Positions 8,696-17,760 of a stretch of 64,000 nucleotides of DNA are shown piece by piece. The DNA comes from Cupriavidus cauae (lineage in GTDB: Bacteria; Pseudomonadota; Gammaproteobacteria; Burkholderiales; Burkholderiaceae). The notes under the pieces were generated by a model, which ran no database searches, was not told the origin of the DNA, and was given only the letters and a program-made list of their open reading frames with translations. Positions within the stretch are counted from its first letter, which is position 1; the number at the start of each line of letters is the position of its first letter. Where the stretch lies: positions 310,001 through 374,000 of the forward strand of contig NZ_VWRN01000045.1 in NCBI RefSeq assembly GCF_008632125.1, in the 5' to 3' direction. Made by a program: the position numbers and the translations under genes.

Positions 8696-9367
8696 TCAGC
8701 AGTCTGCCGCTAATGCCTCGTCGGCCAATCCGATCGCATGCAGATCGGAGAAATGCACCGCGTATTTGACGAGCTCGGCGCGCCCGCCGACCTGCAGCTT
8801 GCGGCGGACGTGCAGACGATGCGTCTCGACGGTGCGTACCGAGGTGCCGAGCCGCTCGGCGATCTCCTTGTTGGAGTAGCCCTCGGCCACCAGCTTCAGC
8901 ACGGTGGCCTCCTTGGGCGTCAGCGTCCGGCGCGAGGAGGGAGGCGGTTCGTCGGTCTGCAGGAAGGCCTGCAATTCGGTATTCAGATAGGTGCCGCCCG
9001 CGGCGACCGTACGGATCGCTGTCACCAGCTCATGCGCGGGCGCTTCCTTGAGGACATAGGCCGCGACGCCGAGCGCGAAGGCGCGGCGCACGTACTCCGG
9101 GTCCTTGTGCATCGACAACGCGACCACCCGTATCGACGGAAACCGCTCGGCGAACCGTGTCGCCAGCTGCAGGCCGTTGGCATCGGGCATGTGAATGTCC
9201 GAGACAACCAGGTCGGGACGGCGCTGCTCGGCCAGTACGACGGCGTCCTCCACATTGGACGCCTCGCCGACCACCGTCATTTCGCCGGTGGCCTCCAGGC
9301 GCAGGCGGACACCGTCCAGCACGAAGGGATGGTCATCGACGAGCAGCACTCGCAGGTTCGAGGTCAT
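8696..9367 (-). CDS. NarL/LuxR-type response regulator
   Basis: A 223-residue regulator. The receiver domain has the acidic pair Asp11-Asp12 and the phospho-acceptor Asp57 in SDIHMPDANG. A LuxR-type HTH follows (LTPKEATVLKLVAEG, then NKEIAERLGTS, about residues 148-200). It overlaps the 3' end of the histidine kinase gene by 35 bp, so the two are translationally coupled. The next gene in the same direction is the exported PLP enzyme, making that operon the simplest candidate target; this is position-based inference. Confidence 0.9.
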   Translation of the reverse strand: MTSNLRVLLVDDHPFVLDGVRLRLEATGEMTVVGEASNVEDAVVLAEQRRPDLVVSDIHMPDANGLQLATRFAERFPSIRVVALSMHKDPEYVRRAFALGVAAYVLKEAPAHELVTAIRTVAAGGTYLNTELQAFLQTDEPPPSSRRTLTPKEATVLKLVAEGYSNKEIAERLGTSVRTVETHRLHVRRKLQVGGRAELVKYAVHFSDLHAIGLADEALAADC

Positions 9368-11030
9368 GCAGCAGGGCTCCTTGCAGGGGAACGGTGGCCG
9401 GAATGTCGGGCTGGATGCCGGGGCGGCCGTCGGCGCGGATCTCCGCGCGGAAGTCGGCGCGGAAGTCAGCGCGGCTGTCGGAGTCGGGCTCGGGCGCGCG
9501 CAGCGCCAGCCGTACCTCGACGCGGGTGCCGTCCGCTCCGGTATGGATGGCGAAGTCGCTGCCCTCCAGGCTTTCGATGCGTTCGCGCATATTGCGCAGG
9601 CCGATGCCGCCCTTGCGGTCGGCCCGCACCTTCTTCAGATCGAAGCCGCGGCCGTTGTCCTCGATCGTCAGCACGAGATGGCGGTCGGTGCCGGTCAGCG
9701 CGATCTGGACCCAGCCGGCATGGGCGTGGGAGAGGGCGTTGTTCAGCGCTTCCTGCGCGACGCGGAACAGCGCCGTGGCCTGCGCCTCGGACAGCGCCGG
9801 TATCGCGCCCTGCTCGGTGAAGCGCAGATCGACGGGGCACTGCGGCCGCAACTGTTCGACCAGCATGCGCAGCGCGGCGGCCAGGCCCAGGTCGCTCAGC
9901 AGGGCCGGATGCAGCCCATGCGAGACGCGGCGGATCTCGATCAGCGCCTCCTGCAGGCGGCCCAGCCCCTGCGCCAGCAGTTCATGCGGGGCGTGGCGCC
10001 GCGCCGGCGGCGGGGCGTCGTTCCGGCCCTGTACGGGTCCTTTTTCCTGTTCCTGTTCCAGATGGACCTGCGCCGTTTCCAGCAGGTACTTGGACGACAC
10101 CAGCACCTGCACCACGCCGTCATGCAGCTCGCGCGCGACGCGGGCACGCTCCTCTTCCTGCGAGCTGACCACGCGCCGCGCCAGCCGGCGCAGCTTCTCG
10201 CCCGATATGCGGGAGTTGTGCAGGTTCAAGGCGAGGCCGCCCAGGCTGATCAGCATGATCGATCCGAGCGCGAAGGCGCTGATCCGGATCTGCGTCTCGC
10301 GCAGCGTGCGGGCGGCATTGGCATCGAAGGCCGCCAGCTCCCGCTCGATGTCGTCCATGTAGAGACCGGCGCCCAGAATCCAGCCCCATTGGTCGGCGGC
10401 CCGCACATAGGACATCTTGGGCGCTTCGGTACGGGAAGAGGGCTTGATCCAGTTGTATCGAACAATACCGCCGCCGGAACGGGCCTTGTTGATCAGCAAC
10501 ATGGCCTGGTCGCTGCCGGCATCGGCCGGATCGCAGAAATCGACGCCCTGGATTCCCATGCTGCCCGGGTTCAGCAGCACATTGCCGAGGCGGTCGTAGA
10601 CGAAGAAGTAGCCGTCATTGCCGAAGTGCATGCGCGACAGGGCGGCGAGCGCCTGCTGCTGCAGGTCCGCCTCCTCGCCGCTGCCGTGGGCGATGCGCAC
10701 CAGCGTGGCATGTCCGAGCTCGACGTAGTGACGCAGCTCCTTTTCCTTGCTGGCCACGTAGACGGCCTGCACCTGCTGACGATCCTGCCGCGAATGGCTG
10801 ACCATCTGGTACGAGACCGCCCAGGTCACCAACACGAAGACCACCAGCATGAAGGCCGCGGACAGCGCGACCGTTCTCATGCGGATCGTCAGGCTTTGCA
10901 CACGTGGGGGCAAATGGATCATCGAGGGGGCGCCCAAGAGCCGGTCGTATTCGGGTTCGGCAAGCCGATCGGATGGCCGCCGACGAAACACCGAGGCGGC
11001 GCCGCGCAACATGCCGACGCCGCCGAACAA
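9333..11030 (-). CDS. Cache-domain sensor histidine kinase (NarX-like, HisKA_3)
   Basis: A 565-residue kinase with TM1 at about 50-75, a periplasmic single-cache domain (HFGNDGYFFVYD to QWGWILGAGLYMDDI), TM2 at about 250-270, a HisKA_3 phospho-acceptor helix (RVARELHDGVVQ) and an HATPase domain (DNGRGF, GGIGLRNM). Cache domains of this kind bind small organic acids or similar ligands. The longest frame begins at a TTG (11030) with an excellent GGGAGG six to seven bases before it. An internal ATG at 10922, just ahead of TM1, has no good ribosome site. The C-terminal tail contains an RAD[FI]-type tetrapeptide repeat outside the catalytic domain. Confidence 0.85.
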   Translation of the reverse strand: MFGGVGMLRGAASVFRRRPSDRLAEPEYDRLLGAPSMIHLPPRVQSLTIRMRTVALSAAFMLVVFVLVTWAVSYQMVSHSRQDRQQVQAVYVASKEKELRHYVELGHATLVRIAHGSGEEADLQQQALAALSRMHFGNDGYFFVYDRLGNVLLNPGSMGIQGVDFCDPADAGSDQAMLLINKARSGGGIVRYNWIKPSSRTEAPKMSYVRAADQWGWILGAGLYMDDIERELAAFDANAARTLRETQIRISAFALGSIMLISLGGLALNLHNSRISGEKLRRLARRVVSSQEEERARVARELHDGVVQVLVSSKYLLETAQVHLEQEQEKGPVQGRNDAPPPARRHAPHELLAQGLGRLQEALIEIRRVSHGLHPALLSDLGLAAALRMLVEQLRPQCPVDLRFTEQGAIPALSEAQATALFRVAQEALNNALSHAHAGWVQIALTGTDRHLVLTIEDNGRGFDLKKVRADRKGGIGLRNMRERIESLEGSDFAIHTGADGTRVEVRLALRAPEPDSDSRADFRADFRAEIRADGRPGIQPDIPATVPLQGALLHDLEPASAARR

Positions 11031-11310
11031 ATCGATTCCTCCCAGTTCGATTTATCGAATCAGCCCGCTGCGCGAGTTCGTTGTCCGCGCTTTGTCAGGC
11101 TGATTCTCGACCCCTCGTGCCATCGGCGAACAAGGACTGTTCGGTCGACAAGCATGACGAAAGCTATGACGTTTTTTAGCAAAATGCAAGGAACGGGCCA
11201 ACAGGTGGCAGACCGTGCAACGCAAGCGATGCGCGCCCCGAAAAGCGGCGCGCATGGATCCGAAATGTCAATGCGGGTCGCCACGAAGAACAATGCAGAC
11301 ATGCGGGTCC

Positions 11311-11400
11311 AAACGCGGCAAGACGCAGCGAGACGCAGCGAGACGTAGCGAGACGCAGCGAGACGCAGCGAGACGCAGCGAGACGCAGCGAGACGCGGCA
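11311..11400. repeat. Nine-copy 10-bp tandem array in a 445-bp gap
   Basis: The unit AGACGCAGCG occurs in perfect 10-bp register. Six copies are exact, one has C to T, and the two end copies (11311 and 11391) read ARACGCGGCA. The array sits between the 3' end of the Bug gene (11475) and the start of the sensor kinase (11030). The rest of the 11031-11475 gap shows no gene. A reading frame through the array exists but has no start signals and is dismissed. Confidence 0.9.
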
Positions 11401-11475
11401 AAGGCAATCACCGCGTCGGCGCCGGCACGGCTGCGGCACTGCACGAATACCGTTGGGGGCAGCGCTCGCCGTGCC

Positions 11476-12483
11476 TTAGCCGCCGTTGGTCTTGCGCCCC
11501 ACGCTGCGAACCAGCTGCGTGACCCGCGTCATGTAGCGGTCGAAGACCTGATTGGCGTGGGCCTGGGTGTCGATCGGCTGCGCGACGGTGCGGCCCTCGG
11601 CCTCGAGCCGGGCGCGGATGTCGGGCTTGGCGAGCGCTTCGCCGATCGCCTTGCGCAGTACCGCCACCCGGTTCTCGGGCGTGCCGGCCTTGACGAAATA
11701 CCCGCCGCTGATCGTGTACTCGAAGTCGGGCACCGGGCGGCTCTGCGAGATCAAGGGAATGTGCTTGAGCGCCGGGGGCAGGGCCTTCGAGAAGCTGGTC
11801 AGGATGCGCAGCCGCCCCTGCTGCTGCATGGCGTCGAAGCTCGACTGGTAGGGCAGGATGGCGAAGTCCACCTCGCCGCCCGCGAGGCCCTGCAGCGCCG
11901 GCGCACCGCCCTTGTATGGCACATGCAGGAAGGTGGTGCCCAGCCTGGCTGCCAGCGCGTCGCCCATCAGGTGGTAGATCGAATCGATGCCGACCGTGGC
12001 ATAGGTCAGCGGCTTGTCCTTGCCCTGTCTGGCCTGTTCGAGAAACCGGTCGAAGGTCTCCGCCGACAGCCCGCTGCGCACCATCAGCACGATGGTGGCG
12101 TCGCTGATCGGCGCGGCCAGCATGAAGTCCTGCGGCTTGTAGCGTGCGGCCGGATTGAGCATCGGCGCCAGAAAGACCTCGTTGATCGAGCCGTGGAAGA
12201 AGGTGTAGCCGTCGGCGGGCGCGCTCAGCACCTTGTTGGCGCCGATCAGGCCGGTGCCGCCGCCGTAGTTTTCGACGACGACCTGCTGCTTGACCGTCTT
12301 GGCGATCGATTCCCCGAAGATGCGGGCGGACGTGTCGCTGGCACCGCCGGCCGGGTAGGGCACCACCAGGGCCAGCGGCTTGACGGGAAAGCCGTCCGCG
12401 CGCGCGGGCAGCGCGCCGAGCAGCGAGGTCCCGGCGACAGAGCCGGCATATTGCAGGAAACGGCGGCGATTCAGAGATGGCAT
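11476..12483 (-). CDS. Bug/TctC-family solute-binding receptor, Tat signal
   Basis: A 335-residue periplasmic binding protein of the Bordetella uptake gene family. It has the PYPAGGASDTSAR loop near the start of the mature protein and the HVPYKGGAPALQ motif in the second lobe. The signal peptide has an RRRF twin-arginine pattern. Such receptors bind carboxylates and related anions for tripartite tricarboxylate carriers, but no TctA/TctB genes are near. It lies 22 bp after the M20 amidohydrolase gene, so it may bind that enzyme's substrate or product. Confidence 0.88.
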   Translation of the reverse strand: MPSLNRRRFLQYAGSVAGTSLLGALPARADGFPVKPLALVVPYPAGGASDTSARIFGESIAKTVKQQVVVENYGGGTGLIGANKVLSAPADGYTFFHGSINEVFLAPMLNPAARYKPQDFMLAAPISDATIVLMVRSGLSAETFDRFLEQARQGKDKPLTYATVGIDSIYHLMGDALAARLGTTFLHVPYKGGAPALQGLAGGEVDFAILPYQSSFDAMQQQGRLRILTSFSKALPPALKHIPLISQSRPVPDFEYTISGGYFVKAGTPENRVAVLRKAIGEALAKPDIRARLEAEGRTVAQPIDTQAHANQVFDRYMTRVTQLVRSVGRKTNGG

Positions 12484-12505
12484 CGATGTCCCCGGGGATC
12501 GGTTG

Positions 12506-13687
12506 TCAAACCAGATAGCTTTGTGCCAGGTGCGCCCAGAACGCGGCGCCCACCGGCAGAGCCTTGTCGTTGAAGTCGTACAGCGGGTTGTGGACCATGC
12601 AGCCGCCGTCCTCGCCCAGGCCGTTGCCGAGCCGGACATAGGCGCCGGGCCGGTGCTCCAGCATGTAGGCGAAATCCTCGCTGCCCATCACCGGCGGCCG
12701 CTCGACCACGTTGTCGGCGCCCAGCAGCCGGATCGCGGCCTGCCGCGCAAATTCGGTCTGCGCGGCATGGTTGACCAGCACCGGATACTTGCGCTCGTAG
12801 ACCACCTCGCTTTGCAGCCGGAAGCTCTCGGCCTGCGCCGCCACGAAGCCGCGGATGCGTTCCTCGACGAGGTCGCGCACCTTCGGGTCGAGCGTGCGTA
12901 CGCCGATCTTGATCGTCGCGGTTTCCGGCACGACGTTGTACGTGCTGCCGGCCTGGATGGAGCCGACGGTGATGACGGCCGACTTCAGCGCATCGATTTC
13001 CCGGCCGACGATCGATTGCAGCCCGAGCACGATGCTGGCGGCGCATTGCATCGGGTCGATGCCGTGATGCGGCATGGCCCCGTGCGCACCGCGGCCGCGC
13101 AGCGTGACGGTGGCGCGGTCGAATGAGGCCATGGCCGGCCCGGTGATGAGACCGATCTGCCCGACCGGCAGGCCGGGCGAGTTGTGCAGTGCATAGATTT
13201 CGTCGCAGGGAAACCGGTCGAACAGTCCTTCCTCGACCATGCGCAGCGCGCCGCCTTCGTTCTCCTCGGCGGGCTGGAAGATCAGGTTCAGCGTGCCGTT
13301 GAAATCCACCGACTCGGCCAGATACCGGGCCGCGCACAGCAGGATGGCGGTGTGGCCGTCATGGCCGCAGGCGTGCATCTTGCCTGCGACCGTGCTGGCA
13401 TAGGGCAGGCCGGTCTTTTCCTGGATCGGCAGCGCGTCCATGTCCGCGCGGATGCCGAGCGTCTTCTGCCCGCGCCCCTTGGTCAGTTTCCCGACCACGC
13501 CGGTGGTGCCCAGCCCCCGATGCACCTCGTAGCCCCAGGCCGCGAGCCGTTGCGCGACCAGCTCGCTGGTCTGGCGTTCCTCGAACGCCAGCTCGGGATG
13601 GGCGTGGATGCGCCGGCGGATCTCGACGAATTCGGCCGACAGCGTGGCGATGGACTGCCGCAGGTCGGCAAGGTGGGAAGTATGCAT
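12506..13687 (-). CDS. M20-family metal amidohydrolase (hippurate hydrolase/IAA-amide hydrolase type)
   Basis: A 393-residue M20D peptidase-like enzyme. Metal ligands are recognisable in MHACGHDGHTA, in FQPAEENEGGA (with the general-base Glu) and in a C-terminal His segment. A dimerisation lid domain (GRGAHGAMPHHGIDPM) lies in the middle. It probably hydrolyses an N-acyl amino acid, releasing an organic acid. The ATG at 13687 is used; an in-frame ATG at 13717 has a slightly better ribosome site and would add ten residues. It forms an operon with the Bug receptor and is divergent from a LysR gene. Confidence 0.87.
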   Translation of the reverse strand: MHTSHLADLRQSIATLSAEFVEIRRRIHAHPELAFEERQTSELVAQRLAAWGYEVHRGLGTTGVVGKLTKGRGQKTLGIRADMDALPIQEKTGLPYASTVAGKMHACGHDGHTAILLCAARYLAESVDFNGTLNLIFQPAEENEGGALRMVEEGLFDRFPCDEIYALHNSPGLPVGQIGLITGPAMASFDRATVTLRGRGAHGAMPHHGIDPMQCAASIVLGLQSIVGREIDALKSAVITVGSIQAGSTYNVVPETATIKIGVRTLDPKVRDLVEERIRGFVAAQAESFRLQSEVVYERKYPVLVNHAAQTEFARQAAIRLLGADNVVERPPVMGSEDFAYMLEHRPGAYVRLGNGLGEDGGCMVHNPLYDFNDKALPVGAAFWAHLAQSYLV

Positions 13688-13766
13688 GGCGGTCAGCGAG
13701 CGAATGATGCGCACCATTCTGCTTCCATGGACCGTCCCGCATCCATGACAATGATGGGCGTAAATC

Positions 13767-13783
13767 GTTGTATAAATAGCAAC
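13767..13783. promoter_or_regulatory. LysR-type operator candidate in an AT-rich promoter
   Basis: GTTG-N9-CAAC dyad with a T-N11-A core and an internal TATAAAT, between the divergent amidohydrolase and lysR genes. Confidence 0.45.
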
Positions 13784-13843
13784 ATTAAAAAACTCGCGCC
13801 GGTGCTTCGGACGGCCCGCCGCGTCGACAAGGGGAGAGACGTC

Positions 13844-14752
13844 ATGGACCATGTGCTGGACCGCAAGCGGGCGCTGTGTTTGCTGCAGATCATCGAAACC
13901 GGCACGGTGCGCGGCGCCGCCGAGGTGCTGGAGCTCGATCCCTCGGTGGTGAGCCGGGCCGTGGCCAAGCTGGAGCAGGATCTCGGCGTGACGCTGCTGG
14001 AGCGGCGAGGGCGCGGCGTCGTGGCGACCGATGCCGGGCGGCTGCTGGCGCTGTTCGCCCGGCGCCAGCAGGACCTGAGCGATACCTTTCTGGCCGAGAT
14101 CAACAATCTGAAGAACGCGCAGCGCGGGCACGTGGAGCTGGTCTTCGGCGAGGGCTTCGTCGACCTGGTGCTCGAGCCGGTGCTGCAGGGCTTCCTGCGC
14201 ACGCACCCCGACGTGACCTACAGCATCCAGGTGGCCGGCACCGACGAAACGGTGCGGCATATCCTCGAAGACCTGGCGCATATCGGCTTTGCCTTCCAGC
14301 CGCCCAACGATGTCCGGCTGCGCTCGCACTATTCACGGGTGTCGCCGATCCGCGCGCATGTCCGCAAGGACCATCCGCTCGCGCGCCGGCGCCGCGCGCT
14401 GACGCTGGCCGACCTCGCGCCCCACCAGGGCGCCGCGCTGGCCGAATCGTTCGGCGTGCGCAAGCACGTGCAGGCGGCCGAGCTGGAGGAACACATCACG
14501 CTCAAGCCGATGCTGGTGACCAACTCGTTCAAGGTGCTGTGGGAATTCGCGGCGATGGGGCTCGGCTACATCCTGACGCCGCGTTCGGTGCCGCTGAAGG
14601 GGCCGCAGTTCAAGCAGCTGGTGTCGCTGCCGCTGGCCAGTCCGATCCTCAACAACAGCCGGATCCACGTCATTACCCGGGCCGGCAGGCCGCTGTCACC
14701 GGTGGCCGACCGCCTGCTGCGGCATGTGGTCAAGGCCTTCCCGCTGATCTGA
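13844..14752 (+). CDS. LysR-family regulator of the amidohydrolase-Bug operon
   Basis: A 302-residue LTTR. The HTH is at about residues 5-65 (RALCLLQIIETGTVRGAAEV, then LDPSVVSRAVAKLE) and the effector-binding domain follows. GGGGAGAG lies about 7 bp before the ATG at 13844, which decides the start. The product is divergent from the amidohydrolase and presumably responds to its substrate; this is inferred from layout. No sequence oddities. Confidence 0.87.
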   Translation: MDHVLDRKRALCLLQIIETGTVRGAAEVLELDPSVVSRAVAKLEQDLGVTLLERRGRGVVATDAGRLLALFARRQQDLSDTFLAEINNLKNAQRGHVELVFGEGFVDLVLEPVLQGFLRTHPDVTYSIQVAGTDETVRHILEDLAHIGFAFQPPNDVRLRSHYSRVSPIRAHVRKDHPLARRRRALTLADLAPHQGAALAESFGVRKHVQAAELEEHITLKPMLVTNSFKVLWEFAAMGLGYILTPRSVPLKGPQFKQLVSLPLASPILNNSRIHVITRAGRPLSPVADRLLRHVVKAFPLI

Positions 14753-14807
14753 GGCTCGGCGCTGCCGCCGCAATGAACGTTGCGCCGGATGCAATGATCT
14801 TCCCGTT

Positions 14808-14824
14808 CTTAATCAACGCTTAAT
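14808..14824 (+). promoter_or_regulatory. PmrA/QseB-type box
   Basis: A perfect direct repeat CTTAAT-N5-CTTAAT, the established binding pattern of PmrA and close to that of QseB. It lies 61 bp upstream of the response regulator start and suggests autoregulation. It also argues against the upstream in-frame start at 14823. Confidence 0.7.
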
Positions 14825-14885
14825 GTCGCCCTGTCATCATCGCGCGCCCCAGCGACTTTCCCTACCGTTTCCCATGACAAGCGCC

Positions 14886-15551
14886 ATGGACCTGCTGCTG
14901 GTCGAAGACGATCCCATGCTGGCCGAGGTCATCTGCGATGGCGCCCGGCAGAACGGCTGGCATATCGACCATGCCGATTGCGCCGCCGCGGCCCGCGCCG
15001 CGCTGGTCGACCATGCCTATTCCGCGGTGCTGCTGGATATCGGGCTGCCGGGCGAGTCCGGCCTGACCGTGCTGCGCGCCATGCGCGCCGGCTACGACGT
15101 GACGCCCGTGCTGATGCTGACCGCACGCGGCCAGCTGAGCGAGCGGATCGAAGGGCTGGACGCCGGCGCCGACGACTATCTGGTCAAGCCGTTCCAGGTC
15201 GACGAACTGTGGGCCCGGGTGCGCGCCGTGATCCGGCGCAGCCAGGGCAGGGTGGTGCCCGTGTTCAGCTGGGGCGAAATCGAGCTCGACCGCAGCCGCC
15301 GCGTGGTCACGCGCGCCGGTGCCCGGGTGCCGCTGAGCGCCCAGGAGTACCGCACGCTGCTGGCGTTGCTCGAACGCCCGGGCCGCGTCGTCACGCGGGA
15401 ACACCTGGAGCGCGTGGTATACGGCAACGCCAGCACGATCGAGAGCAATACCATCGCGGTGTTCATCCATCAGCTGCGCCGCAAGCTGGGCGAGGGCCTG
15501 ATCACCACGGTCCATGGCCACGGCTACATGATCGGGGAGTCCGGCGCATGA
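14886..15551 (+). CDS. OmpR-type response regulator (QseB/PmrA/TctD group)
   Basis: A 221-residue regulator. The receiver has the Glu-Asp-Asp acidic cluster at 7-9, phospho-acceptor Asp51 (LLDIGLPGESG) and Lys in the LVKPF motif. The winged-helix DNA-binding domain ends with the typical HGHGYMIGE. The start at 14886 gives the family's usual length; ATG 14874 would add four residues. The stop overlaps the kinase start (ATGA). The CTTAAT direct repeat upstream supports membership of the QseB/PmrA group. Confidence 0.9.
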   Translation: MDLLLVEDDPMLAEVICDGARQNGWHIDHADCAAAARAALVDHAYSAVLLDIGLPGESGLTVLRAMRAGYDVTPVLMLTARGQLSERIEGLDAGADDYLVKPFQVDELWARVRAVIRRSQGRVVPVFSWGEIELDRSRRVVTRAGARVPLSAQEYRTLLALLERPGRVVTREHLERVVYGNASTIESNTIAVFIHQLRRKLGEGLITTVHGHGYMIGESGA

Positions 15552-16924
15552 AGTCGCTGCAGGGACGGCTGCTCGCGGTGATGGTCGGTGTCATCGTGCT
15601 GTGCTGGGTGGTGTCGCTGGCCGCGCTGATGGTCTATCTGCAGCACAGCCGCTCCAGTATCTGGGACGACAAGCTGCAGGCCTTCGCCACCCGCATCGTG
15701 CGCGCGCTGCCGGCGAACAAGCAGTCGTTCAATCTGGTCGGGCCCGGCCGGGAGGTGCGCGACGACGACCGCGCCAGCGAATTCGACCTGGTGATCCAGA
15801 TCTGGTCGCAGCGCAGGCTGCTGACCGTGCAGAGCCCGCGTCCCCGCGTGCAGGCCAATACGCCGGTGGCCGCGCTGAAGCCGGACTTCGTGGATGGATT
15901 TGCCACGCGTGTCATCGATGGCGAGCGCTGGCGCGTCTATGCCGTCTCCGACAGCACCGGCACCATGCAGGCACAGGTTGGCATCCCGCACGAGGTCATC
16001 AACGCCGAGGTGCGCGAGGCCGCGATGCAGGCGCTGCTGGCCACCAGCGTGCTGCTCGCGCTGGTCGGCGTGCTGTTGTGGCACACCATGCGCCGGTCGC
16101 TGAAGCCCGTGGCCGCCCTCGAACGGCTGGTGCGCGATCGCACGACCTTCGACCTGACACCGCTGCCATCGACGTCGCTGCCGACCGAAGTGCAGCCGCT
16201 GGTGCAGTCGTTCAACCGCGTGCTGGCGCAGCTCGATCAGGCGGTGGAGAGCGAACGGCGTTTCATCGGCGATGCGGCCCACGAATTGCGCACGCCATTG
16301 TCCGCGCTGCAGGCGCAGGTCGAGATCGCGCTGCGCGCGCCGAGCGGCAAGGACAAGGACACGGCGCTGGAAAAGCTGCTGGCCACCGCCAAACGGACGA
16401 CGCGGCTCGCCGAACAACTGCTCGACCTTGCCCGGCTGAATGCCTGCGGCCAGGCGCCGCACGAACCGGCGGACCTCGGCAACCTGGTGCAGCATGTCGC
16501 CAGCGAATTCGAGGTGCAGGCCGAACTGCAGGCGCGCAGGCTGTCGGTGGAAACGGGCGGCGGCCGCATCGCCTGCAATATCGACGAGATCGGCATCCTG
16601 CTGCGCAACCTGGTCGACAACGCGCTGCGGTATACGGCGCCGGGTGGGCGGATCAGGATTGCCTGCGGCACCGCGGGTGCCGGCGATGCGGTCTATCTGG
16701 AAGTCGCGGACGACGGGCCCGGCGTGCCGCAAGCCGAGCATCAGGCGATCTTCCGGCGATTCCACCGTGCCAGCGGCAATCGGGTGCGCGGCAGCGGCAT
16801 CGGACTCTCGCTGGTGGCCACCATTGCGCAATCGCATGGGGCCACCATCGAGACGGGCCGCGGCCTGGATGGGCGCGGCTTTCGCGTACGCGTCGTCTTC
16901 GCGCAGGCCGCGCCGGTGGCCTGA
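15548..16924 (+). CDS. Sensor histidine kinase (QseC/PmrB type)
   Basis: A 458-residue kinase: TM1 at about 8-32, a periplasmic domain of about 125 residues, TM2 at about 160-180, a short HAMP-like linker, the HisKA box DAAHELRTPLSAL, and HATPase motifs (NLVDNALRY, DDGPGVP, GSGIGLSL). It is the partner of the upstream regulator, overlapping it by four bases. The periplasmic part resembles the 2CSK_N type of QseC-like and TctE-like kinases. The signal is unknown. The gene downstream on the other strand is a MipA-type outer membrane protein, a frequent neighbour of such systems. Confidence 0.9.
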   Translation: MKSLQGRLLAVMVGVIVLCWVVSLAALMVYLQHSRSSIWDDKLQAFATRIVRALPANKQSFNLVGPGREVRDDDRASEFDLVIQIWSQRRLLTVQSPRPRVQANTPVAALKPDFVDGFATRVIDGERWRVYAVSDSTGTMQAQVGIPHEVINAEVREAAMQALLATSVLLALVGVLLWHTMRRSLKPVAALERLVRDRTTFDLTPLPSTSLPTEVQPLVQSFNRVLAQLDQAVESERRFIGDAAHELRTPLSALQAQVEIALRAPSGKDKDTALEKLLATAKRTTRLAEQLLDLARLNACGQAPHEPADLGNLVQHVASEFEVQAELQARRLSVETGGGRIACNIDEIGILLRNLVDNALRYTAPGGRIRIACGTAGAGDAVYLEVADDGPGVPQAEHQAIFRRFHRASGNRVRGSGIGLSLVATIAQSHGATIETGRGLDGRGFRVRVVFAQAAPVA

Positions 16925-16936
16925 CGGGGCGGCCGG

Positions 16937-16975
16937 TCAGAACCGGCGATCAGAACCGGCGATCAGAACCGGTAC
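16937..16975. repeat. 13-bp x 3 repeat duplicating the mipA stop region
   Basis: The unit TCAGAACCGGCGA occurs three times head to tail. The rightmost copy contains the mipA stop codon and its last Arg-Phe codons; the other two repeat the Arg-Phe-stop sequence beyond the gene. Confidence 0.75.
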
Positions 16976-17760
16976 AGGTAGCCCACCGCCACGCTGGTCA
17001 TGTTCGAGCGATCGACGATCGGGCTGTCCTTGATCGCCGAGCCCAGTCGCGTCGCGCTGACATCGAGAAACAGCTGGTGATGCCGCGCAAGCCGGTAATC
17101 CACCCGCAAGCCCGCGGTCAGGTTCACCGTCGAATCGCCCTGGTATTGCGGCCTGCCGATGCGCGCCTCGGATGCCCTGACGCCGTAGTAGTAGTCCACG
17201 TTGTCCGTGCTGAGCCATTGCGCCGCTACGTGGGGCGTCAGCCGGAAATTGCCGTACTGGAAGCCGCGGCTGACCTGGAGGGTGGCCTTGTTCCCGTCGG
17301 CCGATCCGAGCCATTCGGCCGAGACATCGGCAATGGGGTTGTGCCAGATCGCCGCCCCACCGAACCAGAGGCGGGCGTTGCGATCGGCCATGCCTTCGAG
17401 CGCGGCGGAGTCGGAGGCCTCATAGCCGTCGCTCAGGCCGTAGCGGGTGCGCAGCCGGAACGAAACCGGGCCGAGCGAAGGCAGCTTCAGGTCCGCGGTC
17501 AGGCCGGACACGTGCAGCCAGCGGTTTTCGTACGACAGCACGGGAATCGCCCGGTAATCCGTGCCGACGTCGCGATAGGGCTTGCGGCGGGCAGCCGCGC
17601 CGACGCCGAGTCCCCATTGCGGTTCGGCGGGCTCGAGCGCGGCGTCGCCGCCCTGGGCCCATCCCTGTGGCGTCCACAGGCTGGCCAGCAACGCGATGGC
17701 CGCCGCGGCGGCCGGGGTTCGAAAGGAGGCCGCATGGCGACCGGGTCTTGTTGCGTTCAT
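16963..17760 (-). CDS. MipA/OmpV-family outer membrane protein
   Basis: A 265-residue beta-barrel protein with a signal peptide that ends near WAQ. The mature part begins with the family's WGLGVGAAARRKPYRD type motif and ends in the aromatic Tyr-Arg-Phe typical of outer membrane barrels. MipA/OmpV proteins act as scaffold or porin-like proteins; MipA of E. coli links murein hydrolase and synthase. The ATG at 17760 is preferred over an upstream TTG. It is convergent with the kinase gene, so coregulation with that system is plausible but not shown. Confidence 0.85.
   Translation of the reverse strand: MNATRPGRHAASFRTPAAAAAIALLASLWTPQGWAQGGDAALEPAEPQWGLGVGAAARRKPYRDVGTDYRAIPVLSYENRWLHVSGLTADLKLPSLGPVSFRLRTRYGLSDGYEASDSAALEGMADRNARLWFGGAAIWHNPIADVSAEWLGSADGNKATLQVSRGFQYGNFRLTPHVAAQWLSTDNVDYYYGVRASEARIGRPQYQGDSTVNLTAGLRVDYRLARHHQLFLDVSATRLGSAIKDSPIVDRSNMTSVAVGYLYRF

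Noticed and set aside
11311..11400. CRISPR array
   Set aside because: The units are directly abutting 10-mers without unique spacers, and no cas genes are near.
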